A program made the translations under genes and the position numbers. From Pontibacter virosus (GTDB lineage: Bacteria > Bacteroidota > Bacteroidia > Cytophagales > Hymenobacteraceae): 64,000 nucleotides of DNA. Under the pieces are notes generated by a model that saw only the letters and a program-made list of their open reading frames with translations, was not told the origin of the DNA and made no database searches. Positions 1 through 8,135 of this stretch are shown one piece after another. The stretch spans positions 372,001 to 436,000 of the forward strand of contig NZ_QEKI01000001.1 in assembly GCF_003096355.1 (NCBI RefSeq), read 5' to 3'. Each line of letters begins with the position of its first letter. The first letter of the stretch is position 1.

Positions 1-96
1 AAAAATTTCTTTTAGCTGTGAATACAACCAGCAGGTATAAGGATTGTTTGTGGTAGCTAAACTTTTATGGAAAAAAAACGAGGCTGATTAAATTTG

Positions 97-104
97 TACC
101 TTTG
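97..104 (+). promoter_or_regulatory. Bacteroidota-type -7 promoter box
   Basis: TACCTTTG matches the Bacteroidota sigma-ABfr -7 consensus TAnnTTTG. It lies only 9 bases before the ATG at 114, so the transcript would be leaderless or nearly so if this box is used. I see no clear -33 TTG at the expected distance. Confidence 0.5.
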
Positions 105-113
105 CAGCGGTCC

Positions 114-1310
114 ATGAAACACTATACTCCGGAAGAGAAAGATTTTATACAACTGCACCAGCACCGCAATCCCGCTGAGCTGATGCTTCAGGCAAGCCGT
201 TACCCACATTTGCCGGTTGCTGAGTTGGTTAAACAGATACAGGCGCGGCAGAAAGCGGCGGACAAGCTTCCAACATGGGTGGCGCACCCGGATGTGGTTT
301 TTCCGACGTCATTGTCTGTAGAGCAAACGTCTTCAGAGGCAACCGCAGCCTACAAAGCGTCAGTTGTGGAGGGCAAACTGCTCATCGACCTGACAGGTGG
401 GTTTGGGGTGGACAGCTTCTTTTTCGCAAAACGGTTTGAGGAAGTGGTACATGTGGAGCAGAATAGCGAGCTATCAGAAATAGCCGCCTATAATTTTAAA
501 CTGCTGGGCGCTGGGAACATCGATGCTGTAAACACGACTGCTGAAGATTTCCTGCAAAACTTTACCGGTCGTGCCGATGTGCTATACCTGGACCCGGCAC
601 GGCGTGGCGATAGGCACGAGAAAGTACACCTGCTACAAGACTGCGAACCGGATGTGTTGCAGCTACTGCCTCTGCTATTTGAAAAAGCGGATGCGGTGCT
701 GCTTAAAACCTCACCTATGCTCGATATTGAGCTGGCCCTGGAGCAACTGGGCTCCACAGCACAGGTATGGGTGATCGCGCTGCACAACGAATGTAAGGAA
801 GTGCTCTACCTGCTTCAGCCCCATGCGGCCACCAACCCTGCGCGCCATGCGGTCAACTTACTACCGGACGGTAGCTTACAGTCGCTCACCTTTCATAGAG
901 AGCAGGAAGAGCAGACATCTGTCAGCTTTGCCGACCCGAAAGCATATCTTTACGAGCCCAACTCGGCTATACTTAAATCAGGAGCCTACCGCAGTGTGGC
1001 TGGCCAATATGGTCTACACAAGCTGCATCCCAACAGTCACCTCTATACCTCCGACCAGCTTATAACTGATTTTCCCGGCCGCGCTTTTGTCTGCCAAGGT
1101 ATAGGGCGCTATAATAAGAAAGAGCTCCTGGCCAGACTGCCGCAGCGCAAGGCCAATATCACGGTGCGCAATTTTCCGGACTCGGTAGCCGAAATTCGTA
1201 AGAAGACAGGTATAAAAGAAGGCGGTGAGGACTATCTCTTCTTTTCAACAGACATGCACCAGAAGCCAATTGTGATATACTGCCGGAAAGTGCCAGCTCC
1301 CATAAAGTAA
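114..1310 (+). CDS. class I SAM-dependent methyltransferase with THUMP-like domain
   Basis: Predicted S-adenosylmethionine-dependent methyltransferase, probably acting on RNA. The SAM-binding motif DLTGGFGVD lies near residues 92-100, an acidic motif II (VEQN) follows, and the catalytic-type motif LYLDPARRGD is near residue 160. The N-terminal helical part and the C-terminal part (about 290-398) match the THUMP-like methyltransferase layout common in Bacteroidota. I take the ATG at 114 as the start; a TTG at 102 in the same frame would add four residues but overlaps the -7 box. It is monocistronic: no same-strand gene follows for about 290 bases. Family assignment is solid, the substrate is unknown. 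No frameshift or missing motif is visible. Confidence 0.8.
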   Translation: MKHYTPEEKDFIQLHQHRNPAELMLQASRYPHLPVAELVKQIQARQKAADKLPTWVAHPDVVFPTSLSVEQTSSEATAAYKASVVEGKLLIDLTGGFGVDSFFFAKRFEEVVHVEQNSELSEIAAYNFKLLGAGNIDAVNTTAEDFLQNFTGRADVLYLDPARRGDRHEKVHLLQDCEPDVLQLLPLLFEKADAVLLKTSPMLDIELALEQLGSTAQVWVIALHNECKEVLYLLQPHAATNPARHAVNLLPDGSLQSLTFHREQEEQTSVSFADPKAYLYEPNSAILKSGAYRSVAGQYGLHKLHPNSHLYTSDQLITDFPGRAFVCQGIGRYNKKELLARLPQRKANITVRNFPDSVAEIRKKTGIKEGGEDYLFFSTDMHQKPIVIYCRKVPAPIK

Positions 1311-1602
1311 TTTTTTCATATTTATTTAAGGCACTTTAATTTTCCGGCCTCTTCCCAAAGTACAACCCGTCTTTTGGCCATCTATCGCCATTTAGTTGCT
1401 CAATAAGCTCACTAATAAGCACATACACCCACTGTTATACTTGCATAACGCTATATAAACATACTGTTTATAGCCGGTTTTATTGCTATACCTGTTCTAA
1501 CACGGATAACTCTAAATTACTAACTGTTAAAAACTTAACTCGTAAAATAGAGAGTCCCGTCCGAAACGGAGACATCATGTTCAATTTAAATACACGAAAG
1601 CT

Positions 1603-2118
1603 ATGAAACGTAATAATGAGGAAAATCAGAATCAGAATATGAAACGCGGTAATGAGGATAACCTGAACCAAAATCAGGGTCAGAATCAAAATCGTAACAG
1701 TAATCAAAATCAACCAAGAAACCAATCCGGCGAGTTTGAGAGCACTTCCCGTTCTCAGAACAATCCTTCCGGCCAGAGCGGTCGAGGTTCGCAGGCAAGT
1801 AACAGCAACCAGGGCCAGGGCTGGCACGGTGACTCAGAAGGCCATGCACAGGCCGGCCGTCAGAGCCATAAGAACGACAGTTCATCGTCTTCTATAAGTA
1901 ACAGTTCATCTCAAAGTGGACAGTCACAGGCCAGAAGTGGCAGTCAGTCCCAAGGCAGAACAAGCGATCAGACGCAGGCCAAGAGCAGTAACCAGTCTCA
2001 GGGCAGAAGCCAGAACCAAGGCAAAGGTTGGCACGGCGACTCAGAGGGCCATGCCGAAGCAGGACGCCAGAGCAACAAGAATAACAGCAATTCAGGCTCC
2101 AGCAACGACAATTCTTAA
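1603..2118 (+). CDS. disordered Q/N/S/G-rich protein with two KGG-like stress motifs
   Basis: A 171-residue, very hydrophilic low-complexity protein made almost only of Q, N, S, G, R, K, D and E, with no signal peptide or membrane segment. Two near-identical motifs, GWHGDSEGHAQAGRQS (about residue 72) and GWHGDSEGHAEAGRQS (about 144), resemble the KGG repeat of YciG-type and LEA-like stress proteins, in which a short N-F/W-x-x-D segment precedes A-x-E-A-G-R/K-K-G-G. Here the final GG is replaced by QS. The likely role is a desiccation or general stress protectant (inference). The start codon follows AAAGCT, a context shared with three other small genes in the window. A hairpin terminator follows at 2142-2175. 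Confidence 0.7.
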   Translation: MKRNNEENQNQNMKRGNEDNLNQNQGQNQNRNSNQNQPRNQSGEFESTSRSQNNPSGQSGRGSQASNSNQGQGWHGDSEGHAQAGRQSHKNDSSSSSISNSSSQSGQSQARSGSQSQGRTSDQTQAKSSNQSQGRSQNQGKGWHGDSEGHAEAGRQSNKNNSNSGSSNDNS

Positions 2119-2141
2119 TATAGTTTAGCTGAATATAAGAC

Positions 2142-2175
2142 AGAAAAGCCCGTGGCAGATGCTGCGGGCTTCTCT
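2142..2175 (+). terminator. rho-independent terminator
   Basis: AGAAAAGCCCG pairs with CGGGCTTCTCT across a 12-base loop with one mismatch, 24 bases after the stop of the KGG-like gene. Confidence 0.65.
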
Positions 2176-2254
2176 GTTCGCACAAACCAGTGCGGTAAGG
2201 CTTCGTAAACCGAGCATAAGACACATTTTATAACCAAACTAAAAATTCAAAGCT

Positions 2255-2428
2255 ATGAAAAACGAGAAAGAGAATAAGAACATGCCGAAAAACCAGCAGT
2301 CCAACACGGGCAAGTCTGGTTCCAAAAAAGACATAGGCAACGACCTGCACAAGGATGCAGTAGGGAAAATGGGATCCAACAACCCAACACCACAGGCCCG
2401 TACCGACAACGAGCAGAAAAAGAAGTAA
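2255..2428 (+). CDS. small hydrophilic protein, 57 aa
   Basis: A 57-codon frame from ATG 2255 to TAA 2426-2428 encodes a Lys/Asn/Gln-rich soluble peptide with no hydrophobic stretch; it begins MKNEKENKNMPKNQQSN and ends RTDNEQKKK. I recognise no family. Support comes from position between two strong hairpins, the AAAGCT-ATG context also seen at 1603, 7282 and 54860, and composition close to the 58-residue protein at 7282. It may be a stress-related disordered protein (inference only). Confidence 0.6.
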   Translation: MKNEKENKNMPKNQQSNTGKSGSKKDIGNDLHKDAVGKMGSNNPTPQARTDNEQKKK

Positions 2429-2452
2429 AGCAACAGGTATGATTTTCTTTTC

Positions 2453-2498
2453 AAAAGCTCCTGCTTTGCTGATTTCAATCAGCAAAGCAGGAGCTTTT
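2453..2498. terminator. strong bidirectional terminator, perfect 21-bp stem
   Basis: A perfect 21-bp inverted repeat (AAAAGCTCCTGCTTTGCTGAT and its complement) with a four-base loop TTCA. Flanking A and T runs let it act for both the plus-strand small gene ending at 2428 and the minus-strand glycosylase gene ending at 2506. Confidence 0.9.
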
Positions 2499-2505
2499 GT
2501 GCATT

Positions 2506-3105
2506 CTACTTCTTACGGCTGACCCACTTATTGCCCTTCAGCCAGAAGCGCCAGGGCAAAAGCGCGTCTTCGCCGGCATAGTCTATACCGATGCGGGGGC
2601 CGACGGCTATACCTTCGGCGGACAAGGCTATCCCTTTGTCTTCTATCCAGATGGTGTCGCCGGTAAGCGGTGCCCCGTAATGGCTGCGGTCTATACCCAG
2701 GGCGATGCTCATCACGCCTGGTCCGGCTGTCAGGTTAGGCTTGGGAGTGACCATGTTGCGACGCAGCAGCATTTCCTCTATCCCTTCTGTCGGTTCGATG
2801 GCCCGGACGAGCACGGCATCGGCGCTTCCTTCCACATTGGTAATGATGTTGAATAGGTTGTACATGCCATACACCAGGTATACATACGCTACGCCACCTT
2901 CATGGTACATGATCTCGGTGCGCCGGGTTCGTCGGTTCATATGGGCATGGCAGGCCTTGTCATTTGTGCCGGAGTAAGCCTCCGTTTCCACGATCATACC
3001 TCCCGTCAGCAGGCCATCATGGTTCGTGTAGAGGTATTTCCCCAGCAGGTCCTGCGCCACCTGCACCACATCGGTTCGGGTATAAAAGTCTTTCTTGAGT
3101 TTCAC
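2506..3105 (-). CDS. 3-methyladenine DNA glycosylase, AAG/MPG family
   Basis: Base-excision repair glycosylase that removes alkylated purines such as 3-methyladenine and hypoxanthine. The 199-residue length is typical for bacterial members. Family motifs appear in order: DLLGK near residue 20, GGMIVETEAY near 36-45 with the catalytic Glu, a central MYHEGGVAYVYLVYGMYN segment that forms the DNA-binding core, ADAVLVRAIEP, and LTAGPGVMSIALGI. It is monocistronic on the minus strand with the perfect hairpin at 2453-2498 downstream. The start ATG at 3105 gives the usual N-terminus and nothing further upstream is needed. Confidence 0.93.
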   Translation of the reverse strand: MKLKKDFYTRTDVVQVAQDLLGKYLYTNHDGLLTGGMIVETEAYSGTNDKACHAHMNRRTRRTEIMYHEGGVAYVYLVYGMYNLFNIITNVEGSADAVLVRAIEPTEGIEEMLLRRNMVTPKPNLTAGPGVMSIALGIDRSHYGAPLTGDTIWIEDKGIALSAEGIAVGPRIGIDYAGEDALLPWRFWLKGNKWVSRKK

Positions 3106-3131
3106 GGGTGTAATGAGTAATTAATAATGAT

Positions 3132-3374
3132 GAATGAATAATGGCGAATGAATAGGTAATGGCTATACACTATGCGCTATACCTGCCTGTAAGCGAATGA
3201 TTAACAGGTATACGAAAAACAAGCTCATTGGCCAATCCCTTCTCATTAGCCTCATATCATGGTTCGTCATCAAATGCTGCTCACCAAGTTCTAATTACTA
3301 ATACCTCATTAACCACTATTCATTGTTCCCTACTCATTCACCATTACTCACTCATCATTCGCCATTATTCATTC
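3132..3374. repeat. AT-rich intergenic element with 20-bp perfect inverted ends
   Basis: GAATGAATAATGGCGAATGA at 3132-3151 is repeated exactly, inverted, at 3355-3374. Both arms sit in longer degenerate tracts of TCATT/AATGA units (about 3108-3160 and 3300-3390). The roughly 200-base interior has no convincing gene. It lies between the glycosylase gene and the promoter of the B12 riboswitch. It could be a MITE-like or other short palindromic intergenic repeat; no transposase or target duplication is evident. Confidence 0.6.
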
Positions 3375-3395
3375 GTCATTATTCATTAAAACAAT

Positions 3396-3403
3396 TACCT
3401 TTG
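3396..3403 (+). promoter_or_regulatory. -7 promoter box of the B12 transport unit
   Basis: TACCTTTG matches TAnnTTTG and sits 8-15 bases before the first conserved riboswitch element, as expected for transcription of the leader. Confidence 0.65.
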
Positions 3404-3410
3404 CCCTCAG

Positions 3411-3590
3411 ATTGGTGGCCTTGTTGTAGCAACGACAAAGCCTTAATAGGGAAATAGGTGTAAAACCTATGCTGTTCCCGCAACTGTAATCTTCTTAAAA
3501 AGGGTAAGCCAAAACCACCGCCACTGTGCCGCACGACGCATGGGAAGGCTGGCTGACCTGAAGAGAGCCAGGAGACCTGCCAGTCCGACA
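3411..3590 (+). ncRNA. cobalamin (B12) riboswitch
   Basis: The leader carries the conserved parts of the adenosylcobalamin-family aptamer: TAATAGGGAA near 3443, GGTGTAAAACC near 3457, GCTGTTCCCGCAACTGTAA near 3470-3490, and the B12 box AGCCAGGAGACCTGCC at 3566-3581. Order and spacing match a complete aptamer. It precedes the BtuB-like receptor gene at 3702, so B12 should repress receptor and BtuG-like gene expression. The 3' boundary is approximate. Confidence 0.95.
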
Positions 3591-3701
3591 ATCATTAGTC
3601 GTATGCTTTCGGGTAAAAAGCTGCACGGCCTTCGCTATACCTGCGCGCGCTGTTCCTGCCCATACCTGCCTGCATGCTTCGGGATCTAAGCAAGCGTATA
3701 C

Positions 3702-5615
3702 GTGGCAAAGTTTCTTTACCGTCTTTTCTCGTGCCTGGCCCTTTTGCCAGGTATAGCACCGGTTGCCATGGCGCAGCAGGATACTACGTTGTACCACCTA
3801 CGCACCGTCGAAATCTTCGGCAAGCCCGCGGAGGTCTTTGCCTCCGGCAGCCGCGTAAGCACCCTCGACAGCAGCTTCATCAGTACGTATGCCTCCGGCT
3901 CGGTAGCAGATGCCCTACTGGCCCGCACGCCGGTATTCCTGAAAACGAACGGTCCAAGCGGTATTGCTGTGCCCGCCTTCCGCGGCACGAGCCCTACCCA
4001 TACCGCTGTGCTTTGGAACGGACTCAACATCAGTCAACCCGCCCTGGGGCAAAACGATATGGCCTTGTTGCCTTTGAGCAGTATAGGAAGCATAGCGGTG
4101 CAGCACGGTGCGGCGGGCGCCACGTATGGCAGTGGGGCGATCGGCGGGGCTGTTTTGCTCAACTCTGCTTCTCGGCAAGAGCCCGGCTTTGGTGCGGATG
4201 TGATGCAGGAAGTCGGCAGCTTCGGGCGGTACTTCTCCAGCGCCAGCGCCCGTTACAGTGGCCAGAAAGTATCTGTTGCCTTCAGCGGCTACCATTTGGC
4301 GGCAGAGAATGACTTTACGTTCCGTGACTACGGTCGCATCGGGGCGCCCACCCGCCGGCAGGACCAGGCCCAGGTGGCACAGCATGGTTTTACGCAGGAT
4401 CTTAGCTGGCAGCTTTCCCCCAATACCCGGCTGGCACTGCATGGCTGGTATACCTATGCCAACCGCGAAGTGCCGCCAGCCTTAGGTGCAGCCAACACCA
4501 ACGCTGAGCAACTGGACCGGAACCTGCGCCTGATGACCGAACTGAATCACAGCAGCAACTGGGGTGAAACCTCTGTGAAAGCTGCCGTTTTCAACGATTA
4601 CCTCCACTTCACTGACAACAGCAACCACTCCACTACCGATATCAACACCTACCAGGCACAGGTTGAGCAGACCTATACCTATGCCCGCCGCTGGAGCTTG
4701 CGGGGAGGCCTTAACCTGCAGCATTTCGAAGCCGATGTGCAGGGCTATGGCCGGCAGGTCACAGAAGATCGCGCTTCTGCTTTCCTACTCTTCCGCTACG
4801 ACCCCAGCAAACGACTCGACCTGAGCCTAAACCTGCGCCAGGCCTTTGTGAAAGGCTACAACCCCACTCCTGCCCCTACCCTGGGTGGCAACTGGCTCAT
4901 GCTGGAGCACAAGGAGCACAAGCTATACCTGAAGGGCAATGTGTCGGGCAGCTACCGGGTGCCGACGCTGAACGAGCGCTTCTGGCAACCGGGCGGCAAT
5001 CCGGATATTAAGCCGGAGCAGGGCTGGAGTTTCGAAACCGGCCTGCGCCACCGCTATACCCTGGGCCCTGTTCACCTCGACTCTGAAGTATCGGTCTACC
5101 GTATGCTGGTGGATAACTGGATACAGTGGATGCCTGTCACGTCTGGCTACTGGTCTCCCCGCAACCTGCAGAAAGTGCGCACCCAAGGTATAGAGCTTAG
5201 CAGCCGCGCCAGCACCACACTGGGCAGTTGGCAACTCGCTGCCACGGGCGCCTATACCTATACTGCGGCAGAGCAGGTAAAAGCCTACGAAGGAAACCAG
5301 GAACTGAACCGGCAGCTCGCCCACGTACCGCTGCATAAAGCCCAGCTGAGTACCGACCTCTCCTTCCGCGCCTGGACGCTGCTCGGCCACCTGACACACA
5401 CCGGCTTCCGCTATACAGACAACAGCAACGTCAGCAGCCTGCCCGGCTATACCTTGCTCAACCTCGCCCTGCAAAAGAAATTCACCCTCGGTCAGTATCC
5501 ACTCGTTGCGTCACTGCGCAGCGACAATGTGACCGACCGCACTTATACCGTGCTCGAAAATATGCCGATGCCGCCACGAAGTCTGGCTGTCGGCTTACGC
5601 TTTGTCATACCTTAG
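3702..5615 (+). CDS. btuB: TonB-dependent receptor, BtuB-like cobalamin transporter
   Basis: Outer-membrane receptor for import of cobalamin or another corrinoid, powered by TonB. A signal peptide ends near AMA-QQD (residues 22-25). The plug domain follows (about 35-150, with the GGAVLLNS-type end), then a 22-strand-type barrel to residue 637. The length is typical of BtuB. The start is GTG at 3702: an in-frame TAA at 3687 and the absence of an upstream ATG decide it, and an ATG at 3768 would destroy the signal peptide. The B12 riboswitch immediately upstream is the main evidence for the ligand. A lipoprotein gene follows after 23 bases, forming an operon. Confidence 0.9.
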   Translation: MAKFLYRLFSCLALLPGIAPVAMAQQDTTLYHLRTVEIFGKPAEVFASGSRVSTLDSSFISTYASGSVADALLARTPVFLKTNGPSGIAVPAFRGTSPTHTAVLWNGLNISQPALGQNDMALLPLSSIGSIAVQHGAAGATYGSGAIGGAVLLNSASRQEPGFGADVMQEVGSFGRYFSSASARYSGQKVSVAFSGYHLAAENDFTFRDYGRIGAPTRRQDQAQVAQHGFTQDLSWQLSPNTRLALHGWYTYANREVPPALGAANTNAEQLDRNLRLMTELNHSSNWGETSVKAAVFNDYLHFTDNSNHSTTDINTYQAQVEQTYTYARRWSLRGGLNLQHFEADVQGYGRQVTEDRASAFLLFRYDPSKRLDLSLNLRQAFVKGYNPTPAPTLGGNWLMLEHKEHKLYLKGNVSGSYRVPTLNERFWQPGGNPDIKPEQGWSFETGLRHRYTLGPVHLDSEVSVYRMLVDNWIQWMPVTSGYWSPRNLQKVRTQGIELSSRASTTLGSWQLAATGAYTYTAAEQVKAYEGNQELNRQLAHVPLHKAQLSTDLSFRAWTLLGHLTHTGFRYTDNSNVSSLPGYTLLNLALQKKFTLGQYPLVASLRSDNVTDRTYTVLENMPMPPRSLAVGLRFVIP

Positions 5616-5638
5616 TTTCACACCCATACCTTAATAAC

Positions 5639-6766
5639 ATGAAAAAAATTACCCGTTTCCGCAGCTATCTTTTGTCAGCTGCTTTTGCCTTTGGCGCTAT
5701 CGCCCTTTCCGGCTGCGACGACGAGACCGACAGCCCTGCCGGAGAATATGCCCGCAATGGCGTCTTTATCTCCAATGAAGGCGCTTTTACAAAATCAAAT
5801 GCTTCGGTGAGTTTTTACAGCCACGACAGCAAATTGGTGGAGAATGAATCGTTCAAGAAAGTGAACGCGCCACTGGTGCTCGGCGACGTGCTGCAGCACA
5901 TGGTACAACAGGGCGACAGGCTATACCTGGTGATGAACAACAGCGGCAAGGTAGTGGCGACTAATGCGAATACCCTCAAAGCCGAAGGCGAAATTGCCGG
6001 GCTGGAGGCTCCCCGTTACTTCGCCGCCCTTAACGATGACAAGGCTTACGTGACCGAGTGGCTGGGTTATGACCCCGCTACTTATTTGTACGGCAACGGC
6101 CGTGTAGCTGTGGTGGACCTCAAGACGCTGACTGTTACCAAAACTGTCACGGTAGGCGTGCAGCCGGAGCAGCTCGTTATAGCCGGAAGCAAACTGTACG
6201 TAGCCAACAGCGGCGGCAACACGGTAACGGTCATCAACACAGCAACTGACGCCATTGAAACAACTATAACGGTAAACGATGGACCGAACAGCCTGGCCCT
6301 GGACCGCAATAATGTGCTTTGGGTGAGCAGCCAGGGTATTAAGGCTTACGACCCGGTCGACTGGTCAGTGAGCGAAGAGAACAGCACGCCCGGCTCTCTT
6401 GCTAAAATCAACACAGGCAGTAATGCGGTGATGAGCACCCTTACGTTTAGCCGGAACGCACCGGCTCCGGGCAAGCTTACGCCAAATCCAAACGGCGACA
6501 AGCTATACTATGTATTCAACAACAAGGTATGGGTGCAGGACGTCAACTCTAGCTCCCTGCCCACGAAACCTCTTATTGACCGCGGCACTTACGTTCCTTA
6601 CGGCTTCAATGGCTTAGGTATAGAACCCGCAAGCGGCACCATCTATGCCGGCAAAGCTACCGACTATGCCTCCAACGGCTGGGTAGTGCGCTACAACCCG
6701 CAGAGCGGTGCTGCAGTCGATTCGTTCCGGGTAGGTATAGCCCCGAACGGCTTTGTTTTCCGTTAA
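5639..6766 (+). CDS. BtuG-like surface lipoprotein, YncE-type beta-propeller
   Basis: A 375-residue lipoprotein with signal peptide and lipobox (LSGC, Cys about residue 26). The rest is a series of YncE/DUF5074-like propeller blades, with recurring units such as GDRLYLVMNNSGKV, GSKLYVANSGGNTV and TDAIETTITVNDGP. Known biology: in Bacteroides, BtuG is a propeller lipoprotein that caps BtuB and captures B12 with very high affinity. Here the gene lies 23 bases after a BtuB-like gene in a riboswitch-controlled operon, so a BtuG role is likely though inferred. A perfect 17-bp hairpin terminator closes the unit at 6788-6829. Confidence 0.85.
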   Translation: MKKITRFRSYLLSAAFAFGAIALSGCDDETDSPAGEYARNGVFISNEGAFTKSNASVSFYSHDSKLVENESFKKVNAPLVLGDVLQHMVQQGDRLYLVMNNSGKVVATNANTLKAEGEIAGLEAPRYFAALNDDKAYVTEWLGYDPATYLYGNGRVAVVDLKTLTVTKTVTVGVQPEQLVIAGSKLYVANSGGNTVTVINTATDAIETTITVNDGPNSLALDRNNVLWVSSQGIKAYDPVDWSVSEENSTPGSLAKINTGSNAVMSTLTFSRNAPAPGKLTPNPNGDKLYYVFNNKVWVQDVNSSSLPTKPLIDRGTYVPYGFNGLGIEPASGTIYAGKATDYASNGWVVRYNPQSGAAVDSFRVGIAPNGFVFR

Positions 6767-6787
6767 CAGTTTCTGGACTATAAAAAG

Positions 6788-6829
6788 CACAATGCCCGGC
6801 GCTCACTAAACAGAGCGCCGGGCATTGTG
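6788..6829. terminator. bidirectional terminator, perfect 17-bp stem
   Basis: CACAATGCCCGGCGCTC pairs perfectly with GAGCGCCGGGCATTGTG around an 8-base loop. It ends the B12 operon and also serves the minus-strand lipoprotein gene ending at 6854. Confidence 0.9.
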
Positions 6830-6853
6830 TTTTATTTCCTGAGTCAGGTTACA

Positions 6854-7138
6854 TTACTGGTTCGGATTGGGCTTCAGATCTTTGTCGTAGCGTTTATCGC
6901 GCTTGCCTTCCTGGTTAAAGGCGCTGTCGCCGATGGCGGTGCCTTCACGGCCTTCGTAAACGTCCTCGTAGTTTTCGGTAGTATCGCCATAGGTGCCGCT
7001 GCGGTCCACTTCTTCGGTTCGCTCATAATCGCTGCGCTCGGTATTAGTCTCGCCGGGGTCGGTGCCGGTATTACAGGATGCCATACCTATACCTAGCAGT
7101 ACGCCCAGCACAGCAGCCGTTGTCTTTATCGATTTCAT
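6854..7138 (-). CDS. small charged lipoprotein, 94 aa
   Basis: A signal peptide with lipobox (GMASC, Cys about residue 22) is followed by a strongly acidic and basic, probably disordered tail rich in E, D, T, N and Y, with no recognisable domain. An opposite-strand frame over the same bases (6827-7096) is hydrophobic and looks like a mirror. The lipobox, a start at 7138 and the shared hairpin at 6788-6829 favour this strand. Function unknown; composition resembles small stress-associated lipoproteins. Confidence 0.7.
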   Translation of the reverse strand: MKSIKTTAAVLGVLLGIGMASCNTGTDPGETNTERSDYERTEEVDRSGTYGDTTENYEDVYEGREGTAIGDSAFNQEGKRDKRYDKDLKPNPNQ

Positions 7139-7281
7139 AGTTTTTCCGTTTTAGATTTTCAAAGCACCATACCGCATCAGGGGATGGCTCTTTAATGTAC
7201 GACCACCCTACAATTAGAGTTAAAAAAAGCTACACACGCCGCGTATTTGCCGTATGACCTAGAATACTAAACCATAAAGCT

Positions 7282-7458
7282 ATGATGAACGGGAAAAGCA
7301 AGTCTGATCAGGAAAAGAGCTCAAAGGAAATGTCGTCGGACAAGAAGAAGGTAACAGCCGACAAGCAAACGCCGCCACCGCAGGGCAAGGGCACAAACAA
7401 TCCGGGCCATACCAAAGACGACAGTTCGGACGCAGAGGCACAAAAAGGACATGCCTGA
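7282..7458 (+). CDS. small hydrophilic protein, 58 aa
   Basis: The frame from ATG 7282 to TGA 7458 encodes a Lys/Ser/Asp/Pro-rich soluble peptide that begins MMNGKSKSDQEKSS and ends DAEAQKGHA. No family is recognised. Its composition and AAAGCT-ATG start context match the small gene at 2255, suggesting one group of small, probably stress-related, disordered proteins. The next gene starts 51 bases downstream with its own -7 box. Confidence 0.55.
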   Translation: MMNGKSKSDQEKSSKEMSSDKKKVTADKQTPPPQGKGTNNPGHTKDDSSDAEAQKGHA

Positions 7459-7482
7459 TAACGCAGCTATCGGTCTAACGCT

Positions 7483-7490
7483 TAACTTTG
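7483..7490 (+). promoter_or_regulatory. -7 promoter box
   Basis: TAACTTTG matches TAnnTTTG and lies 19 bases before the ATG of the DUF2798 gene. Confidence 0.6.
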
Positions 7491-7509
7491 CGGCTATACC
7501 TGGTCTGCC

Positions 7510-7743
7510 ATGAAAAAGAACTTTTTGAATCCGGCGCTTAAACGCAAACTGCTGGTTATCTCCTTGCTGTGCCTGCTGATAGCCTCCGCCCTGCAACTCT
7601 ATACCTTTGGCTTTGCCGATAACTTCTTCATAAACTGGCTGCGTATGTTTGTGGTGCTGTTTGTGCTGGTGGCAGGCACGGTGCTGGCCATTGTGCCCGG
7701 AGCCAATTACCTTGTCAATAAAACATCGCAGCTGCTTAGATAG
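7510..7743 (+). CDS. DUF2798-type two-helix membrane protein, 77 aa
   Basis: A 77-residue protein with two membrane segments (about 14-32 and 42-65) separated by a short loop NFFINWLRMF, the pattern of DUF2798 proteins. Function is unknown in the family. It has its own -7 box at 7483 and a hairpin terminator at 7768-7797, so it is likely monocistronic. Confidence 0.75.
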   Translation: MKKNFLNPALKRKLLVISLLCLLIASALQLYTFGFADNFFINWLRMFVVLFVLVAGTVLAIVPGANYLVNKTSQLLR

Positions 7744-7767
7744 ACGCTGCTATGCCTCAGATAAACG

Positions 7768-7797
7768 AAAAGCCCGCGATAGCATCACGGGCCTTTT
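7768..7797 (+). terminator. rho-independent terminator
   Basis: AAAAGCCCG pairs with CGGGCCTTTT (one bulge) around an 11-base loop, followed by TTT; 24 bases after the DUF2798 stop. Confidence 0.65.
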
Positions 7798-8105
7798 GTT
7801 TTAGGGAACAATTGAAACACTTACACCATCACAAGCCATTGCTCCAGGTTTTATGCATGAATCTAAATTCACCGATTTAACCCTAGCTTTTACGCCCAGA
7901 AGCATTCAACTATAGATGATAATAATGCAAATATAAGTATATTAAAATAGATTTATATAATTAAATACAGCATTAGTGCATAAATATTTCAGCCTTATTT
8001 CGCATTGTCTCTAAACCCCTCATTCCCAAGGCCTCTACACTGAACCCTGATTGCAGCAGAACTGTTAACCTGAAAGCATGTGTTCATAAAGCGCAGCATA
8101 ATCAG
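7798..8105. other. AT-rich intergenic stretch, no gene seen
   Basis: About 300 bases of AT-rich sequence between the terminator at 7768 and the promoter at 8106. I see no reading frame with coding character, no RNA fold and no clear repeat. Confidence 0.5.
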
Positions 8106-8113
8106 TAGTTTTG
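8106..8113 (+). promoter_or_regulatory. -7 promoter box of the radical SAM gene
   Basis: TAGTTTTG matches TAnnTTTG; it lies 30 bases before the TTG at 8136 and 54 before the TTG at 8160. Confidence 0.5.
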
Positions 8114-8135
8114 CAACCCGCGCCCTGTTGGGCGT

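Noticed and set aside
3379..3591. 70-aa minus-strand frame over the riboswitch
   Set aside because: Bases are explained by the conserved cobalamin aptamer on the plus strand.
6827..7096. hydrophobic 89-aa plus-strand frame
   Set aside because: Overlaps the minus-strand lipoprotein with a true lipobox and starts inside the terminator hairpin.
8110..8120. TTGCAACC before the radical SAM gene as a third ECF site
   Set aside because: The downstream CTAT and GGAATCAT blocks are missing at the required spacing; it is better read as part of the -7 box region.
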